From: Christiangramia gaetbulicola
GTDB lineage: Bacteria; Bacteroidota; Bacteroidia; Flavobacteriales; Flavobacteriaceae
NCBI RefSeq assembly: GCF_003054225.1
Contig: NZ_QBKQ01000002.1
Location: forward strand, 186,001 to 250,000
DNA: 64,000 bases
Direction: 5' to 3'
Shown here: positions 52,975 to 61,701 of the stretch, piece by piece
Numbering within the stretch: the first letter of the stretch is position 1
How the letters are laid out: every line of letters starts with the position of its first letter
Made by a program: the position numbers and the translations under genes
The notes under the pieces: generated by a model
What the model saw: only the letters and a program-made list of their open reading frames with translations
Database searches by the model: none
Told to the model about the DNA's origin: nothing

Positions 52975-54249
52975 ATGAGCGATCTGTCTTTTGAAAAAAT
53001 AGAACAAATTAAAGCCGGGCAATTGAAATTGCTCAAACAGCAAGTAGAATATATTTCGAAGAATTCCCCGTTTTATAAGAAACTATTCAGTGAGAATTCC
53101 ATAGATCCTCAAGAACTTCAGATTTTTGAGGACCTGCAAAAATTACCTGTCACCACTAAAGAAGATCTACAGCGAAATAATTCAGAATTTATCGCGGTTC
53201 CAGAAGCCGATATCATAGATTATGTTACCACATCGGGAACATTGGGTAGTCCGGTGAATTTCGCGCTTAATAATGTCGATCTGGATCGCCTCGCCGAAAA
53301 TGAGTATCGATCTTTTGCACAGGTCGGAATTAAAAAGGAAGACAAGGTTCAGATCACTACCACCCTAGATAGAAGGTTTATGGCTGGCCTGGCTTACTTT
53401 CTTGGTTTAAGAAAACTAGGCGCTGGAATTATTAGGACGGGGAGTGGATTACCTCAATTACAATGGGAAAGTATAGAAAGATTTAAGCCAGACTACCTGG
53501 TTGCTGTACCTTCTTTTTTATTGAAAATGATTCAATACGCCGAGGAGAATGATATCGATTATCAGAATTCTTCTATAAAAGCTGCGATTTGTATCGGCGA
53601 ACCTTTGAGAGATCAGGAGTTCAATTTGAATGCTCTCGGAAAGAAGATCACTGAATTGTGGAATATCGAACTTTTCTCCACCTATGCGTCTACCGAAATG
53701 TCAACCGCTTTTACTGAATGCCCGGCGCATCTTGGTAATCATGTAGCTTCAGATCTTATCTATACTGAAATTCTAAATGAAGATGGACAGCAGGTTGAAC
53801 CGGGAGAAGTGGGAGAATTAGTAGTGACTCCGCTAGGAACTCAAACCATGCCTCTATTAAGGTTTGCTACGGGTGATATGCTAACATACTGTGAGGATGC
53901 CTGCAGTTGCGGCAGGAATTCTATGAGGCTGGGACCTGTATTGGGCCGAAAGCAGCAAAAGATCAAATTAAAAGGAACCAGTTTATATCCCCAGCATATT
54001 ATAGAGGTATTGAACGCCTATGGAAAAATAGAGAACTTCCTTATTGAGGCTTACCTTGATGATCTTAATAATGATAAAGTTATAGTGATAGCTCCTAATT
54101 CTTTTGATAAGCTGGAGGAATTGAAAGATTATTTCAGATCACGCTTGAATGTGGCTCCCGAAATAAGAGTTTTGCCAGTAGCAGAACTAATCAAAATGAA
54201 ATTCCCCAAGACAAGCAGGAAGCCTCAGATTTTCAGAGATTTTAGATAG
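52975..54249 (+). CDS. PaaK-like aryl-CoA/ACP ligase
   Basis: A 424-residue ANL-family enzyme of the phenylacetate-CoA ligase kind: YVTTSGTLGSPVNFAL is the phosphate-binding loop, FSTYASTEMSTAFTECPAHL the A5-type motif, and GELVVTPLGTQTMPLLRFAT then GDMLTY the A8 region; ACSCGRN is the Cys-containing element often seen in PaaK. It can activate 4-coumarate as an adenylate and load it on CoA or ACP. Last gene of the operon. Confidence 0.87.
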   Translation: MSDLSFEKIEQIKAGQLKLLKQQVEYISKNSPFYKKLFSENSIDPQELQIFEDLQKLPVTTKEDLQRNNSEFIAVPEADIIDYVTTSGTLGSPVNFALNNVDLDRLAENEYRSFAQVGIKKEDKVQITTTLDRRFMAGLAYFLGLRKLGAGIIRTGSGLPQLQWESIERFKPDYLVAVPSFLLKMIQYAEENDIDYQNSSIKAAICIGEPLRDQEFNLNALGKKITELWNIELFSTYASTEMSTAFTECPAHLGNHVASDLIYTEILNEDGQQVEPGEVGELVVTPLGTQTMPLLRFATGDMLTYCEDACSCGRNSMRLGPVLGRKQQKIKLKGTSLYPQHIIEVLNAYGKIENFLIEAYLDDLNNDKVIVIAPNSFDKLEELKDYFRSRLNVAPEIRVLPVAELIKMKFPKTSRKPQIFRDFR

Positions 54250-54327
54250 GAATTCCAAAACAGGCAGGTTAAGAATACAGAATAAATGTTTATTTTTAAG
54301 TAGTAAAAAGCTTTAAAACAGTTGATT

Positions 54328-55290
54328 ATGAAAAAAGTAGCATTTTTAATTCTCCTATTTTATTTCACAGGTATTACTACTTCTGTGGGACAGGATTATA
54401 TCACGGTTTATAAGGATTGTGATTTCAAAGGTAGTAGCAGCCGTCTTTATATTGGACAATATGGTTTCAGGGACCTCGGAGTTGGTAACGACCAGATCTC
54501 CTCTATAGACATTCCTAGAGGAATGAGAGTGATCGTATATCAGGACGATGGTTTTAGAGGGGGTAGTGAAGAATTTGAAGGGAGTCAGACCTGTTTATCT
54601 GGTTCCTGGAACGATAAAATTTCCAGTCTTCGTGTAGAGCGTATATATAGTGGTTCCTCGAAAAAGTATAATAACAATAACTCCAACAGGAATAGCAATG
54701 CAGTCTCCTTATACACAGATTGTGATTTTAGAGGAGAAGTAAGTAGCTATACTGCTACTGGTAGCTGGAATTCCAAAGATGCATTCAGGAATGATCAAAT
54801 TTCTTCAATAAGGGTACCTCGTGGCATGCAGATTACGGTATATACAGATGATAGGCAGCGTGGCCGTAGTAGAACATTTACTTCAGATGTTCGTTGCCTT
54901 ACCGAATACGGATTAAACGATAATATTTCGAGTATAACTATTGAAAGGATAAATAATCGAGGCCGTAGTTATAACAATAGTAATTATTCAAACAATAAAA
55001 AAGGCTATAATAATTACAGAAATAATAATCAGGCTGTCCTGTACAGAGATTGTGACTATGGAGGAGCTAGTCAGTCCTTCGGTCAAGGAGCATATGCAAT
55101 GAATAGACTTAGTCAAATAGGTAATGATAGATTATCCTCTATTAGACTTCCATATGGATGGGAAGCAGTGCTTTTTAAAGATGATAATTTCCGTGGAGAA
55201 AGCACTACTATTTACAGAGATACAAATTGTCTTTCGAGTAGTTTCAACGATAAGGTTTCCAGCATTATTATTAGACAAACTCAAAGATAG
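54328..55290 (+). CDS. Triple beta/gamma-crystallin calcium-binding exported protein
   Basis: A 320-residue protein with a signal peptide (VAFLILLFYFTGITTSVGQ). It has three two-motif beta/gamma-crystallin domains (about 24-106, 127-208, 236-316) joined by Asn/Tyr/Gly-rich linkers. Each half carries the calcium motif N-D-x-x-S-S (from residues 54, 95, 155, 197, 266 and 307). Each domain opens with a D/YRDCD-type Cys and has a second Cys. Likely secreted or surface-bound and stabilised by calcium, fitting a marine life. ATG 54328 is preferred over TTG 54322. Confidence 0.9.
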   Translation: MKKVAFLILLFYFTGITTSVGQDYITVYKDCDFKGSSSRLYIGQYGFRDLGVGNDQISSIDIPRGMRVIVYQDDGFRGGSEEFEGSQTCLSGSWNDKISSLRVERIYSGSSKKYNNNNSNRNSNAVSLYTDCDFRGEVSSYTATGSWNSKDAFRNDQISSIRVPRGMQITVYTDDRQRGRSRTFTSDVRCLTEYGLNDNISSITIERINNRGRSYNNSNYSNNKKGYNNYRNNNQAVLYRDCDYGGASQSFGQGAYAMNRLSQIGNDRLSSIRLPYGWEAVLFKDDNFRGESTTIYRDTNCLSSSFNDKVSSIIIRQTQR

Positions 55291-55380
55291 ATTGTATGAA
55301 TTTTCCTGAACTCAATTAATTTAAAGAGAGAACTTGAACTCTTAGTTATGTCTTTTTTATAACTTTTTATATAGTATATC

Positions 55381-56394
55381 ATGAAAGTAAAGGTTATAAC
55401 CGTATTCATCCTTGGAACACTTTTAGTTGTTAGCTGTAAAAACAAAACTGATGAAACAACTTCTGAAGACCAATTGGAAATTACGGAATCTGTGCAGGAA
55501 AAGAGGAAGGAAACTCAAGCAAAGCTTTCTAAAGCAGAAAAGTTAATTTTTGGTAGTTATGTTGATGATAGTTATGAAAAACGAAATGAAGGTTACGACT
55601 GGGTTTCTGTTGCTGTTAGTGATGCCGGGAATGATAGGATAAAAATAAAAGTAAGATCAAGAGCAGATAAAAAGAGGCCTACCTGTACTTTTGATGCCAC
55701 AGCCGATAGAGTTGATGATAATACCTATAGCTCTATTCTCGACGGAAAAACTATAATATATAAGTTCGAGGATTCTAACCTTACCATTTCACCTGAAAAA
55801 CCAGAATTTGAAGGCATACTTGCATTTTACTGTTCTGGTGGGGCCAATGTTGCCGGGACTTACAGTAAGATAAACGGGGAGCTGGATAGCACTCAAATAG
55901 ATAAAACACTGTTTAGTAAAGTTTTGTCGCTTCAGGATATAGGTTTTAATATTTCTTCTATCAAGGATAATGGTAAAAATACATTAACGGTATATGCCTT
56001 TGGCCTGGAGCAACCAGACCAAACGTTCACCATAGAAATTGAGGGGGAAGTAGAGGATGCTGAAGTTGAAGATCTTAATTCTGACGGTTCTCCAGATGTT
56101 GTTGTTTTTGCCCAGGCTTCTGGTGACAACCAAAAAGGACATGTCTATGGCTTTACCACGAATAACAAGAAATCCATGAGTTTAATTTCTTTTCCGTCTA
56201 TAGAGAATAGATCAGAACTTGCTGAAGGATATCAGGGACATGATGAATTTGCTTTGGTAGAAACTTCTCTGGTAAGACGATTTCCCATTTATGAGAATGA
56301 TCAACAGACTGGAAAAATGAGACAGATCTCTTACAAGTTAAAAGAAGAGGAGGCGATGCGACAGTTTGAAATTGATCAGGTAAATGAATTTTAA
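55381..56394 (+). CDS. Lipoprotein of unknown function
   Basis: A 337-residue lipoprotein (lipobox LLVVSC, Cys19), followed by a charged linker (KNKTDETTSEDQLEITESVQ). A central beta-rich part (TCTFDATADRVDDNTYSSIL) precedes an EF-hand-like loop DLNSDGSPDVVVFAQ, of the sort found in FG-GAP-like repeats. I do not recognise a family. It starts 90 bp after the crystallin gene. Confidence 0.75.
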   Translation: MKVKVITVFILGTLLVVSCKNKTDETTSEDQLEITESVQEKRKETQAKLSKAEKLIFGSYVDDSYEKRNEGYDWVSVAVSDAGNDRIKIKVRSRADKKRPTCTFDATADRVDDNTYSSILDGKTIIYKFEDSNLTISPEKPEFEGILAFYCSGGANVAGTYSKINGELDSTQIDKTLFSKVLSLQDIGFNISSIKDNGKNTLTVYAFGLEQPDQTFTIEIEGEVEDAEVEDLNSDGSPDVVVFAQASGDNQKGHVYGFTTNNKKSMSLISFPSIENRSELAEGYQGHDEFALVETSLVRRFPIYENDQQTGKMRQISYKLKEEEAMRQFEIDQVNEF

Positions 56395-56399
56395 ATATT

Positions 56400-57581
56400 C
56401 TAAACCTTATTACAGAAGATCACTATTTTCTCATTTCTCATATTGGTAGTAAAGAAAATATAATCATTCCCACCTTCTTTAATTTTGAATTTCTTTCGGA
56501 TATTTTCTACGGTTTCCGGGAAATTTCTGGTGGTGATATTAGCTTTTTTAGACTTAAAGTATCGCTTTAATTCAGAAAGTTTAAATTCTTTTATATCAAT
56601 TATTTTAAACGAGCGTCCTGGGAAATCTTTTAGCTCTTCTGAAGTGTATAAATGAGAATGCTGATGGAGTTTTTGAGTACCGGTTTTTTCTGATACCAGA
56701 TCAAATAATCCGCTCTTCATTATAGCGGCATTAGGCTCATATAAATATGCTTTAGGGGAACTATATTTTACTTCTGTTTTACTTTTTTCAAACCTCCCGG
56801 ATAACTCCTGAATCCTTTCTATTTCGAAATTCATAGTTTTAATTACGGGAGTTCCGGAAAGCTCTTTATTCAGGATCCATAATAATTCCTTGACTTCATT
56901 GCGAACTGCTATAATATGAACTTCCTTAACAAATCTCAATTCCTGGATTCCTGCAGTAATATCCAGAATAGGGGAACTCTTGACTAGTAAGTTACCTGAG
57001 TTCTGAAAGATCATTTTCAGATGCTTTGGAATGTTCGGCTCACAATCTTCAAACTTGTAAACTTTACCGCCATGATCATCTCTTCTGGCGGGATCTGTAT
57101 ATACCCAGTCAAAATTCTTTTTAAACTCATTAAGAACCTTTAAACCATCTCCAGGATGCACTACAATATTATCAGCCTTGAGGACTTGGAAATTATGCTG
57201 AGCTACTTCAGCGAGTTCTTCATTCAGTTCACAGTAGTGGAATTCGTCGAAATTTTTTGAAATGAAATAAGAATCTATACCTAATCCGCCGGTTATATCT
57301 ATTCCGCTTTCACCTTTAATTAGCGAAGCCTTATATATCGCAGTTACTTCAGAAGACGTTTGTTCCAGATTTAATTTAGGCGGATAAATGATATCAGGAT
57401 TCTTATAAAATTCAGGAAATTTCTTTTCGGCAATCTTTAATCCTTTTATCTGTGTTGCAATTTCCTGTATGCTGACGTTTTGAAACGGACTACCTTTTAA
57501 TATAAGGGAAGGCAAATCTTTCTTAAGATTCTTTTCAATGAATTTTGAAACTTCAGGAGAAAGGATCGCCTTGTTGAGCAT
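56400..57581 (-). CDS. SAM-dependent methyltransferase with THUMP-like domain
   Basis: A 393-residue protein. The methyltransferase core has GIDITGGLGIDSYFISKNFD (SAM loop), then HYCELNEELAEVAQHNFQVL and NFDWVYTDPARRD, where DPARRD sits at the substrate motif. The C-terminal part (GRSFKIIDIKEFKLSELKRY, then KKANITTRNFPETV) fits the THUMP-like domain. It probably methylates RNA. It lies 6 bp after the AI-2E-type gene. Confidence 0.85.
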   Translation of the reverse strand: MLNKAILSPEVSKFIEKNLKKDLPSLILKGSPFQNVSIQEIATQIKGLKIAEKKFPEFYKNPDIIYPPKLNLEQTSSEVTAIYKASLIKGESGIDITGGLGIDSYFISKNFDEFHYCELNEELAEVAQHNFQVLKADNIVVHPGDGLKVLNEFKKNFDWVYTDPARRDDHGGKVYKFEDCEPNIPKHLKMIFQNSGNLLVKSSPILDITAGIQELRFVKEVHIIAVRNEVKELLWILNKELSGTPVIKTMNFEIERIQELSGRFEKSKTEVKYSSPKAYLYEPNAAIMKSGLFDLVSEKTGTQKLHQHSHLYTSEELKDFPGRSFKIIDIKEFKLSELKRYFKSKKANITTRNFPETVENIRKKFKIKEGGNDYIFFTTNMRNEKIVIFCNKV

Positions 57582-57587
57582 GAGAAA

Positions 57588-58676
57588 TTACAGGTCTCTG
57601 GTTAACCTCTTAACGATCTTGTATTCGCTTAATGATTCTTTAGCGACCACCTTTAAGGCGGTGTAAAACGGTACTGCTACAACCATCCCAGCTATACCGA
57701 ACATCAAGCCCGCGATCAAAATAATGAGGAAGATCTCAAGCGGATGCGATTTTACACTGGCACCAAAGATCATTGGTTGAGAGATAAAATTGTCTATTAA
57801 CTGACAGATCCCGTAGCCCAACATCACATAAATAAGCCTGGGTAGGATCACCGAGGTGAAGTCTGCACCAAGGAAACTGGAGATAACAAAAAGTCCCATA
57901 AGAATCCCAGCTAGAAGCGGCCCCAGGTAAGGCACCAGGTTTAAAAATGCACATATAAATGCAATAGCGATAGGGTTATTGATCTCAAAGACCGTAAGAA
58001 GTATTGTATACAAAATAAAGAGTACAGAGATCTGCAAGGTCAATCCAACAAAATACCTGGATAGCAAGACCTTGATCTTGTTAAATACCCTCTGGAATTT
58101 TTGTTCTTCACCGCGATTGGCGAATACTAGAATACTGTTAAGCATTAGTTTGCTATCCTTCAAAAAGAAGAAGGATATGAACAGGATAGAAAAAACTGCA
58201 ATCAGGGTCGCTCCAAGAATTCCGAAGACATTGTTCAGAAACTGAGGGATAAGACTTATATCAAAATTTTTAACGAATTCACTTCTTTTAAGCCCTTCAA
58301 TGATGTTTATCTCTTCAACACCAAGGTAATTATTGATCTGGGTATTAAGGTCGTTCAGGTCGCTCTTAAAAGCTTCAATATCAATTTGACCAAGGTATTT
58401 GCTTTGCTCGATAACGATGGGAACAAAAACGAAAATGATGCCTACAAAAACAGAAAGCACGAGGATCAAAACGGTGATAACGGCAAGTTGATTTGGTAGC
58501 CGGAGTTTGTTTCTAAGGAAAATAACAATTGGTCTTCCAATAAGGGCAATTACTGCCGCAACGGCAACGTAAACGATCACTGACTGGACTTCCCATAAAA
58601 AGTAGAGCAGAAGAACGATACCAATCATGATACCTGTTGCTCTTAATATTCCGTTTGCAAATTCATGTGCTTTCAC
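57588..58676 (-). CDS. AI-2E family transporter (PerM-like permease)
   Basis: A 362-residue membrane protein with about seven helices: IVLLYFLWEVQSVIVYVAVA, AVITVLILVLSVFVGIIFVF, NLVPYLGPLLAGILMGLF and SHPLEIFLIILIAGLMFGIA; the last two contain signatures of this family. The family exports or exchanges small solutes; the substrate is unknown and a link to quorum sensing should not be assumed. In a run of minus-strand housekeeping genes. Confidence 0.88.
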   Translation of the reverse strand: MKAHEFANGILRATGIMIGIVLLLYFLWEVQSVIVYVAVAAVIALIGRPIVIFLRNKLRLPNQLAVITVLILVLSVFVGIIFVFVPIVIEQSKYLGQIDIEAFKSDLNDLNTQINNYLGVEEINIIEGLKRSEFVKNFDISLIPQFLNNVFGILGATLIAVFSILFISFFFLKDSKLMLNSILVFANRGEEQKFQRVFNKIKVLLSRYFVGLTLQISVLFILYTILLTVFEINNPIAIAFICAFLNLVPYLGPLLAGILMGLFVISSFLGADFTSVILPRLIYVMLGYGICQLIDNFISQPMIFGASVKSHPLEIFLIILIAGLMFGIAGMVVAVPFYTALKVVAKESLSEYKIVKRLTRDL

Positions 58677-58688
58677 AGCGTAAATATA

Positions 58689-59213
58689 TTATTTCTTAGC
58701 AAACTTGTTCAATGCTTTAGTAATTTCGTATAACGCTATTCCAACAGACTGTGCTACATTCATGCTGCTGTTTTCACCAAACATTTCTATATGGTGAAAG
58801 TCTTTACATAAGGCTAAAATATCTTCTGAAATTCCATGTCTTTCATTTCCAGCGACTAAGACCAGTTTTTCCTCGTCCTGAACATTGATCATGTGAATTG
58901 GCTTGCTGGTAGAGGTTATCTCTATGGCGATAGATCTATACCCGTTTTGCTGAAGATCCTTTAGAACCGCAACGGGGTCTTCCTGGAATTCATGTGCTAC
59001 CGAATTATAGGTGTTTCTGGCCGTACGCTTAAGCCTGTTACTTTTTAGGTTTGGAGCTGTTCGGCAGAAAATCATCTTTTCGATACCAAAGGCATCTGCC
59101 AGTCTAAACAGACTGCCAAGGTTTGCTTCACCCATTACATTGTCCAGTAACAGGATAATTGGAAATTCCTTTTTTTGAAACGAGGTTTCGTTATGCGTAA
59201 GTTGATCGATCAA
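58689..59213 (-). CDS. TrmH/SpoU-family RNA methyltransferase
   Basis: A 174-residue SPOUT enzyme: ILLLDNVMGEANLGSLFRLA, LVLVAGNERHGIS and SSMNVAQSVGIALYE are the three family motifs; the trefoil-knot SAM site is complete. It 2'-O-methylates an RNA ribose, tRNA or rRNA. No N-terminal extension, so the target is open. Overlaps DUF4159 by 4 bp. Confidence 0.9.
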   Translation of the reverse strand: MIDQLTHNETSFQKKEFPIILLLDNVMGEANLGSLFRLADAFGIEKMIFCRTAPNLKSNRLKRTARNTYNSVAHEFQEDPVAVLKDLQQNGYRSIAIEITSTSKPIHMINVQDEEKLVLVAGNERHGISEDILALCKDFHHIEMFGENSSMNVAQSVGIALYEITKALNKFAKK

Positions 59214-59860
59214 TTCTCGAAGGCGTATTTTACAATGTTAGCACCCATTTTTAAGGCTTTAAGGCGAACTTCTTCCGGATCATTATGAACTTCAGGACTT
59301 TCCCAGCCATCGCCAAGATCACTTTCAAAAGTAAATAGTAAAACTAACCTGTCTTCTTCAAAGATCCCAAATGCCTGTGGTGGGAGCGCATCGTGTTCGT
59401 GTATTTTAGGTAAACCATTTGGAAAATCGAATGCTGCAGAAAATATTTCATGATTCGCTGGAACTTCGGTTAGCTCTTTTTCCGGAAATAATTTTTTGAT
59501 CTCGGTACGGATGTATTTGTTCATTCCATAATTGTCATCGATATGTAAAAACCCGCCACTAAGAAGATAATTCCTGAGGTTCTCCACCTCTGCGTCGTTG
59601 AAAACAACATTGCCATGCCCGGTCATATGCACCAACGGAAACTGGAAAATATCGGTGCTTCCCGGTTCTACCGTTTCAGGTTTTTCATCTATGCGGGTAT
59701 TGATATTTGAATTGCAAAATTTAATAAGATTGGGCAGAGCAGTAGGATTAGAGTACCAGTCACCGCCACCGTTATATTTTAAAACCGCTATTTCCTGCGC
59801 ATTGACAATGCCAGAAAACCCGATGAGAATAATATAGATTAATAGCCGCAGCTTTTTCAT
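59210..59860 (-). CDS. DUF4159 family exported protein
   Basis: A 216-residue protein with a signal peptide (LLIYIILIGFSGIVNA). The core (FPLVHMTGHGNVVFNDAEVE, then LRNYLLSGGFLHIDDNYGMN) matches DUF4159, a ThuA/GATase-like fold of unknown function common in Bacteroidota. Its stop overlaps the TrmH-type gene start and it starts just before the rsmE stop; the set looks co-transcribed. Confidence 0.85.
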   Translation of the reverse strand: MKKLRLLIYIILIGFSGIVNAQEIAVLKYNGGGDWYSNPTALPNLIKFCNSNINTRIDEKPETVEPGSTDIFQFPLVHMTGHGNVVFNDAEVENLRNYLLSGGFLHIDDNYGMNKYIRTEIKKLFPEKELTEVPANHEIFSAAFDFPNGLPKIHEHDALPPQAFGIFEEDRLVLLFTFESDLGDGWESPEVHNDPEEVRLKALKMGANIVKYAFEN

Positions 59861-60574
59861 TTATAATTCCTGATTTTTCATCGCAACCGTATGGCAAGCG
59901 ACTATGGCAGCCGTTTCTGTTCTAAGCCTGCTGTCTCCTAGGCTTATTTGTTCCCAGCCATACTTTAGCGCGAGATCAATTTCTTCCTTGCTGAAATCTC
60001 CCTCAGGCCCGATCAAAATATTCACAGCCTGCCAGGGGTGAACTTTCTTTTGAAGGTATGGTTTTTCCATCACATCCTCACAATGGGCGATCAATTTAGA
60101 CCCATGAAGTTTCTTTTCCATGAAATCTTTGAAAGTAACTGGTTCATTCAGTTTTGGAAAACGAGAGTGAAGAGATTGCTTCATGGCGCTAAGAAGCACT
60201 CTTTCATATCGCTCAAGTTTCACCACTTTTCTTTCGCTATGATCACAGATGATTGGAGTAATTTCGTGAACCCCGATCTCCATGGCCTTTTCCAAAAACC
60301 ATTCATATCTATCGTTCATCTTGGTAGGAGCAACGATCATATGGAGATAATAGGGCGGGGGCGGTTCTTTTTCCGCTGAAATGATCTTTATCGTGCATTG
60401 TTTAACGTCGGCTATTATGATTTCAGCTTTAAAGATCAATCCTTTCCCATTGGTAATATTCAAAATATCGCCCTCAGACTTCCTTAAAACCTTGACAATA
60501 TGCTTGCTTTCATCTCTTGAAAAGGTGACCTGTGTGTCTTTTTCGGTGATTTCAGGATTGAAGAATAGCTGCAT
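59861..60574 (-). CDS. rsmE: 16S rRNA (uracil-1498-N3)-methyltransferase
   Basis: A 237-residue SPOUT enzyme: N-terminal PUA-like part (SRDESKHIVKVLRKSEGDIL), then MIVAPTKMNDRYEWFLEKAM and the C-terminal motifs NILIGPEGDFSKEEI and ISLGDSRLRTETAAI. It methylates N3 of U1498 in the decoding region of 16S rRNA. Full length. Confidence 0.94.
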   Translation of the reverse strand: MQLFFNPEITEKDTQVTFSRDESKHIVKVLRKSEGDILNITNGKGLIFKAEIIIADVKQCTIKIISAEKEPPPPYYLHMIVAPTKMNDRYEWFLEKAMEIGVHEITPIICDHSERKVVKLERYERVLLSAMKQSLHSRFPKLNEPVTFKDFMEKKLHGSKLIAHCEDVMEKPYLQKKVHPWQAVNILIGPEGDFSKEEIDLALKYGWEQISLGDSRLRTETAAIVACHTVAMKNQEL

Positions 60575-60575
60575 A

Positions 60576-61598
60576 TTAAAATTTATATCTGGATTGCGCG
60601 GTAATAGAAAAATTGGCGAAATCCTCTTTCAGGAATTTATGATACCCGGCAATACCTATCATGGCAGCGTTGTCTGTGGTATATTCAAATTTAGGGATAT
60701 AACATTTCCAGCCCCATTTCTTTTCAGAATCTTTTAAAGCCTGTCTAATTCCGCTGTTTGCTGAAACTCCGCCGCCGATGGCTACCTGGTTGATGCCGGT
60801 TTCCTTCACGGCTTTTTTCAGCTTATCCATAAGTATTCCTATGATGGTATATTGAATGGAAGCACAAATATCTTTCAGGTTCTTTTCAATGAAATCGGGG
60901 TCATTTTTAGTTTCTCGTTGCACAAAATACAGAACTGAGGTCTTGAATCCACTAAAACTGAAATTCAATCCGTCTACTTTTGGTTTCGGAAATTTGAAAG
61001 CTTTGGGGTTTCCTTCACGCGCATATTTATCTACTAAAGGTCCGCCGGGATAAGGCAGCCCAAGAATTTTAGCGCTTTTATCGAAAGCTTCTCCAACCGC
61101 ATCGTCTATGGTCTCTCCAATAACTTCCATTTCAAAATAGTCGGTCACCTTTACGATCTGGGTGTGACCACCACTAATGGTCATCGCCAGAAAGGGAAAC
61201 TCGGGTTTATCGAAATCTGGTTCTTCAATGAAATGAGCCAGGATATGCGCTTGCATATGGTTTACCTCGATTAGGGGAATATTAAGTCCCATCGCTAAAG
61301 ATTTTGCAAATGAAGTCCCTACAAGTAACGATCCCATTAATCCCGGTCCTCGGGTAAAGGCGATTGCAGAAACATCTTTTTTATCGATATTTGCCTTCGC
61401 CAGCGCCTGGTGGATCACAGGAACAATGTTTTGCTGGTGAGCCCGTGAAGCGAGTTCTGGAACTACTCCTCCATATTGCTGATGCACTTCCTGGGTAGCA
61501 ACAATATTAGAAAGGATTTTTCCGTTGCTGAGTACAGCCGCGGCTGTATCATCGCAGGAAGATTCAATGGCGAGAATGTTGATTTTTTGGTCTAGCAT
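60576..61598 (-). CDS. tsaD: tRNA threonylcarbamoyladenosine transferase TsaD
   Basis: A 340-residue Kae1/TsaD protein of the ASKHA fold: ILAIESSCDDTAAAVLSNGK start, metal-binding His pair in NHMQAHILAHF, MTISGGHTQIVKV, and GGVSANSGIRQAL. It makes t6A37 in ANN-reading tRNAs with TsaB, TsaC and TsaE, which are elsewhere. A -7 box TAACTTTG lies at 61635-61642 on the minus strand. Divergent from the TamB-like gene. Confidence 0.96.
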   Translation of the reverse strand: MLDQKINILAIESSCDDTAAAVLSNGKILSNIVATQEVHQQYGGVVPELASRAHQQNIVPVIHQALAKANIDKKDVSAIAFTRGPGLMGSLLVGTSFAKSLAMGLNIPLIEVNHMQAHILAHFIEEPDFDKPEFPFLAMTISGGHTQIVKVTDYFEMEVIGETIDDAVGEAFDKSAKILGLPYPGGPLVDKYAREGNPKAFKFPKPKVDGLNFSFSGFKTSVLYFVQRETKNDPDFIEKNLKDICASIQYTIIGILMDKLKKAVKETGINQVAIGGGVSANSGIRQALKDSEKKWGWKCYIPKFEYTTDNAAMIGIAGYHKFLKEDFANFSITAQSRYKF

Positions 61599-61634
61599 CA
61601 GAAATTATTGAACATAGAAGTTGTAAATTAGACG

Positions 61635-61642
61635 CAAAGTTA
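61635..61642 (-). promoter_or_regulatory. -7 box (TAACTTTG on minus strand) of tsaD
   Basis: Exact TAnnTTTG match 37 bp before the tsaD ATG, inside the short region shared with the tamB-like gene. Confidence 0.5.
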
Positions 61643-61701
61643 AAACATAAAAACGTATCAAAAAATTCTGGAAAATACTAACTAAAACGCTGGTTGCCCT
61701 C

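Larger units (their letters stand above)
35348..54249. other. Aryl-polyene/flexirubin-type biosynthetic gene cluster
   Basis: Eighteen genes: the divergent halogenase-like enzyme and a 17-gene plus-strand operon (37033-54249) holding a tyrosine ammonia-lyase, a CoA ligase, an ACP, two ketosynthases with two Cys-less partners, a ketoreductase, two dehydratases, a thioesterase, an acyltransferase, a glycosyltransferase, a LolA-like carrier, an MMPL transporter, a NodB deacetylase and a C45-type acyltransferase. Gaps are mostly below 5 bp. This content matches the pigment clusters of Bacteroidota. No DarA- or DarB-like gene is in the window. Confidence 0.85.

Noticed and set aside
37018-54249. 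Full flexirubin cluster
   Set aside because: I looked for DarA- and DarB-like proteins (a KAS III-type dialkylresorcinol condensing enzyme and its partner) and found none in the window, so I call it aryl-polyene/flexirubin-type only.
57588-58676. Autoinducer-2 signalling gene
   Set aside because: The family name is historical; many members are ion or solute antiporters and no luxS or AI-2 receptor is nearby.
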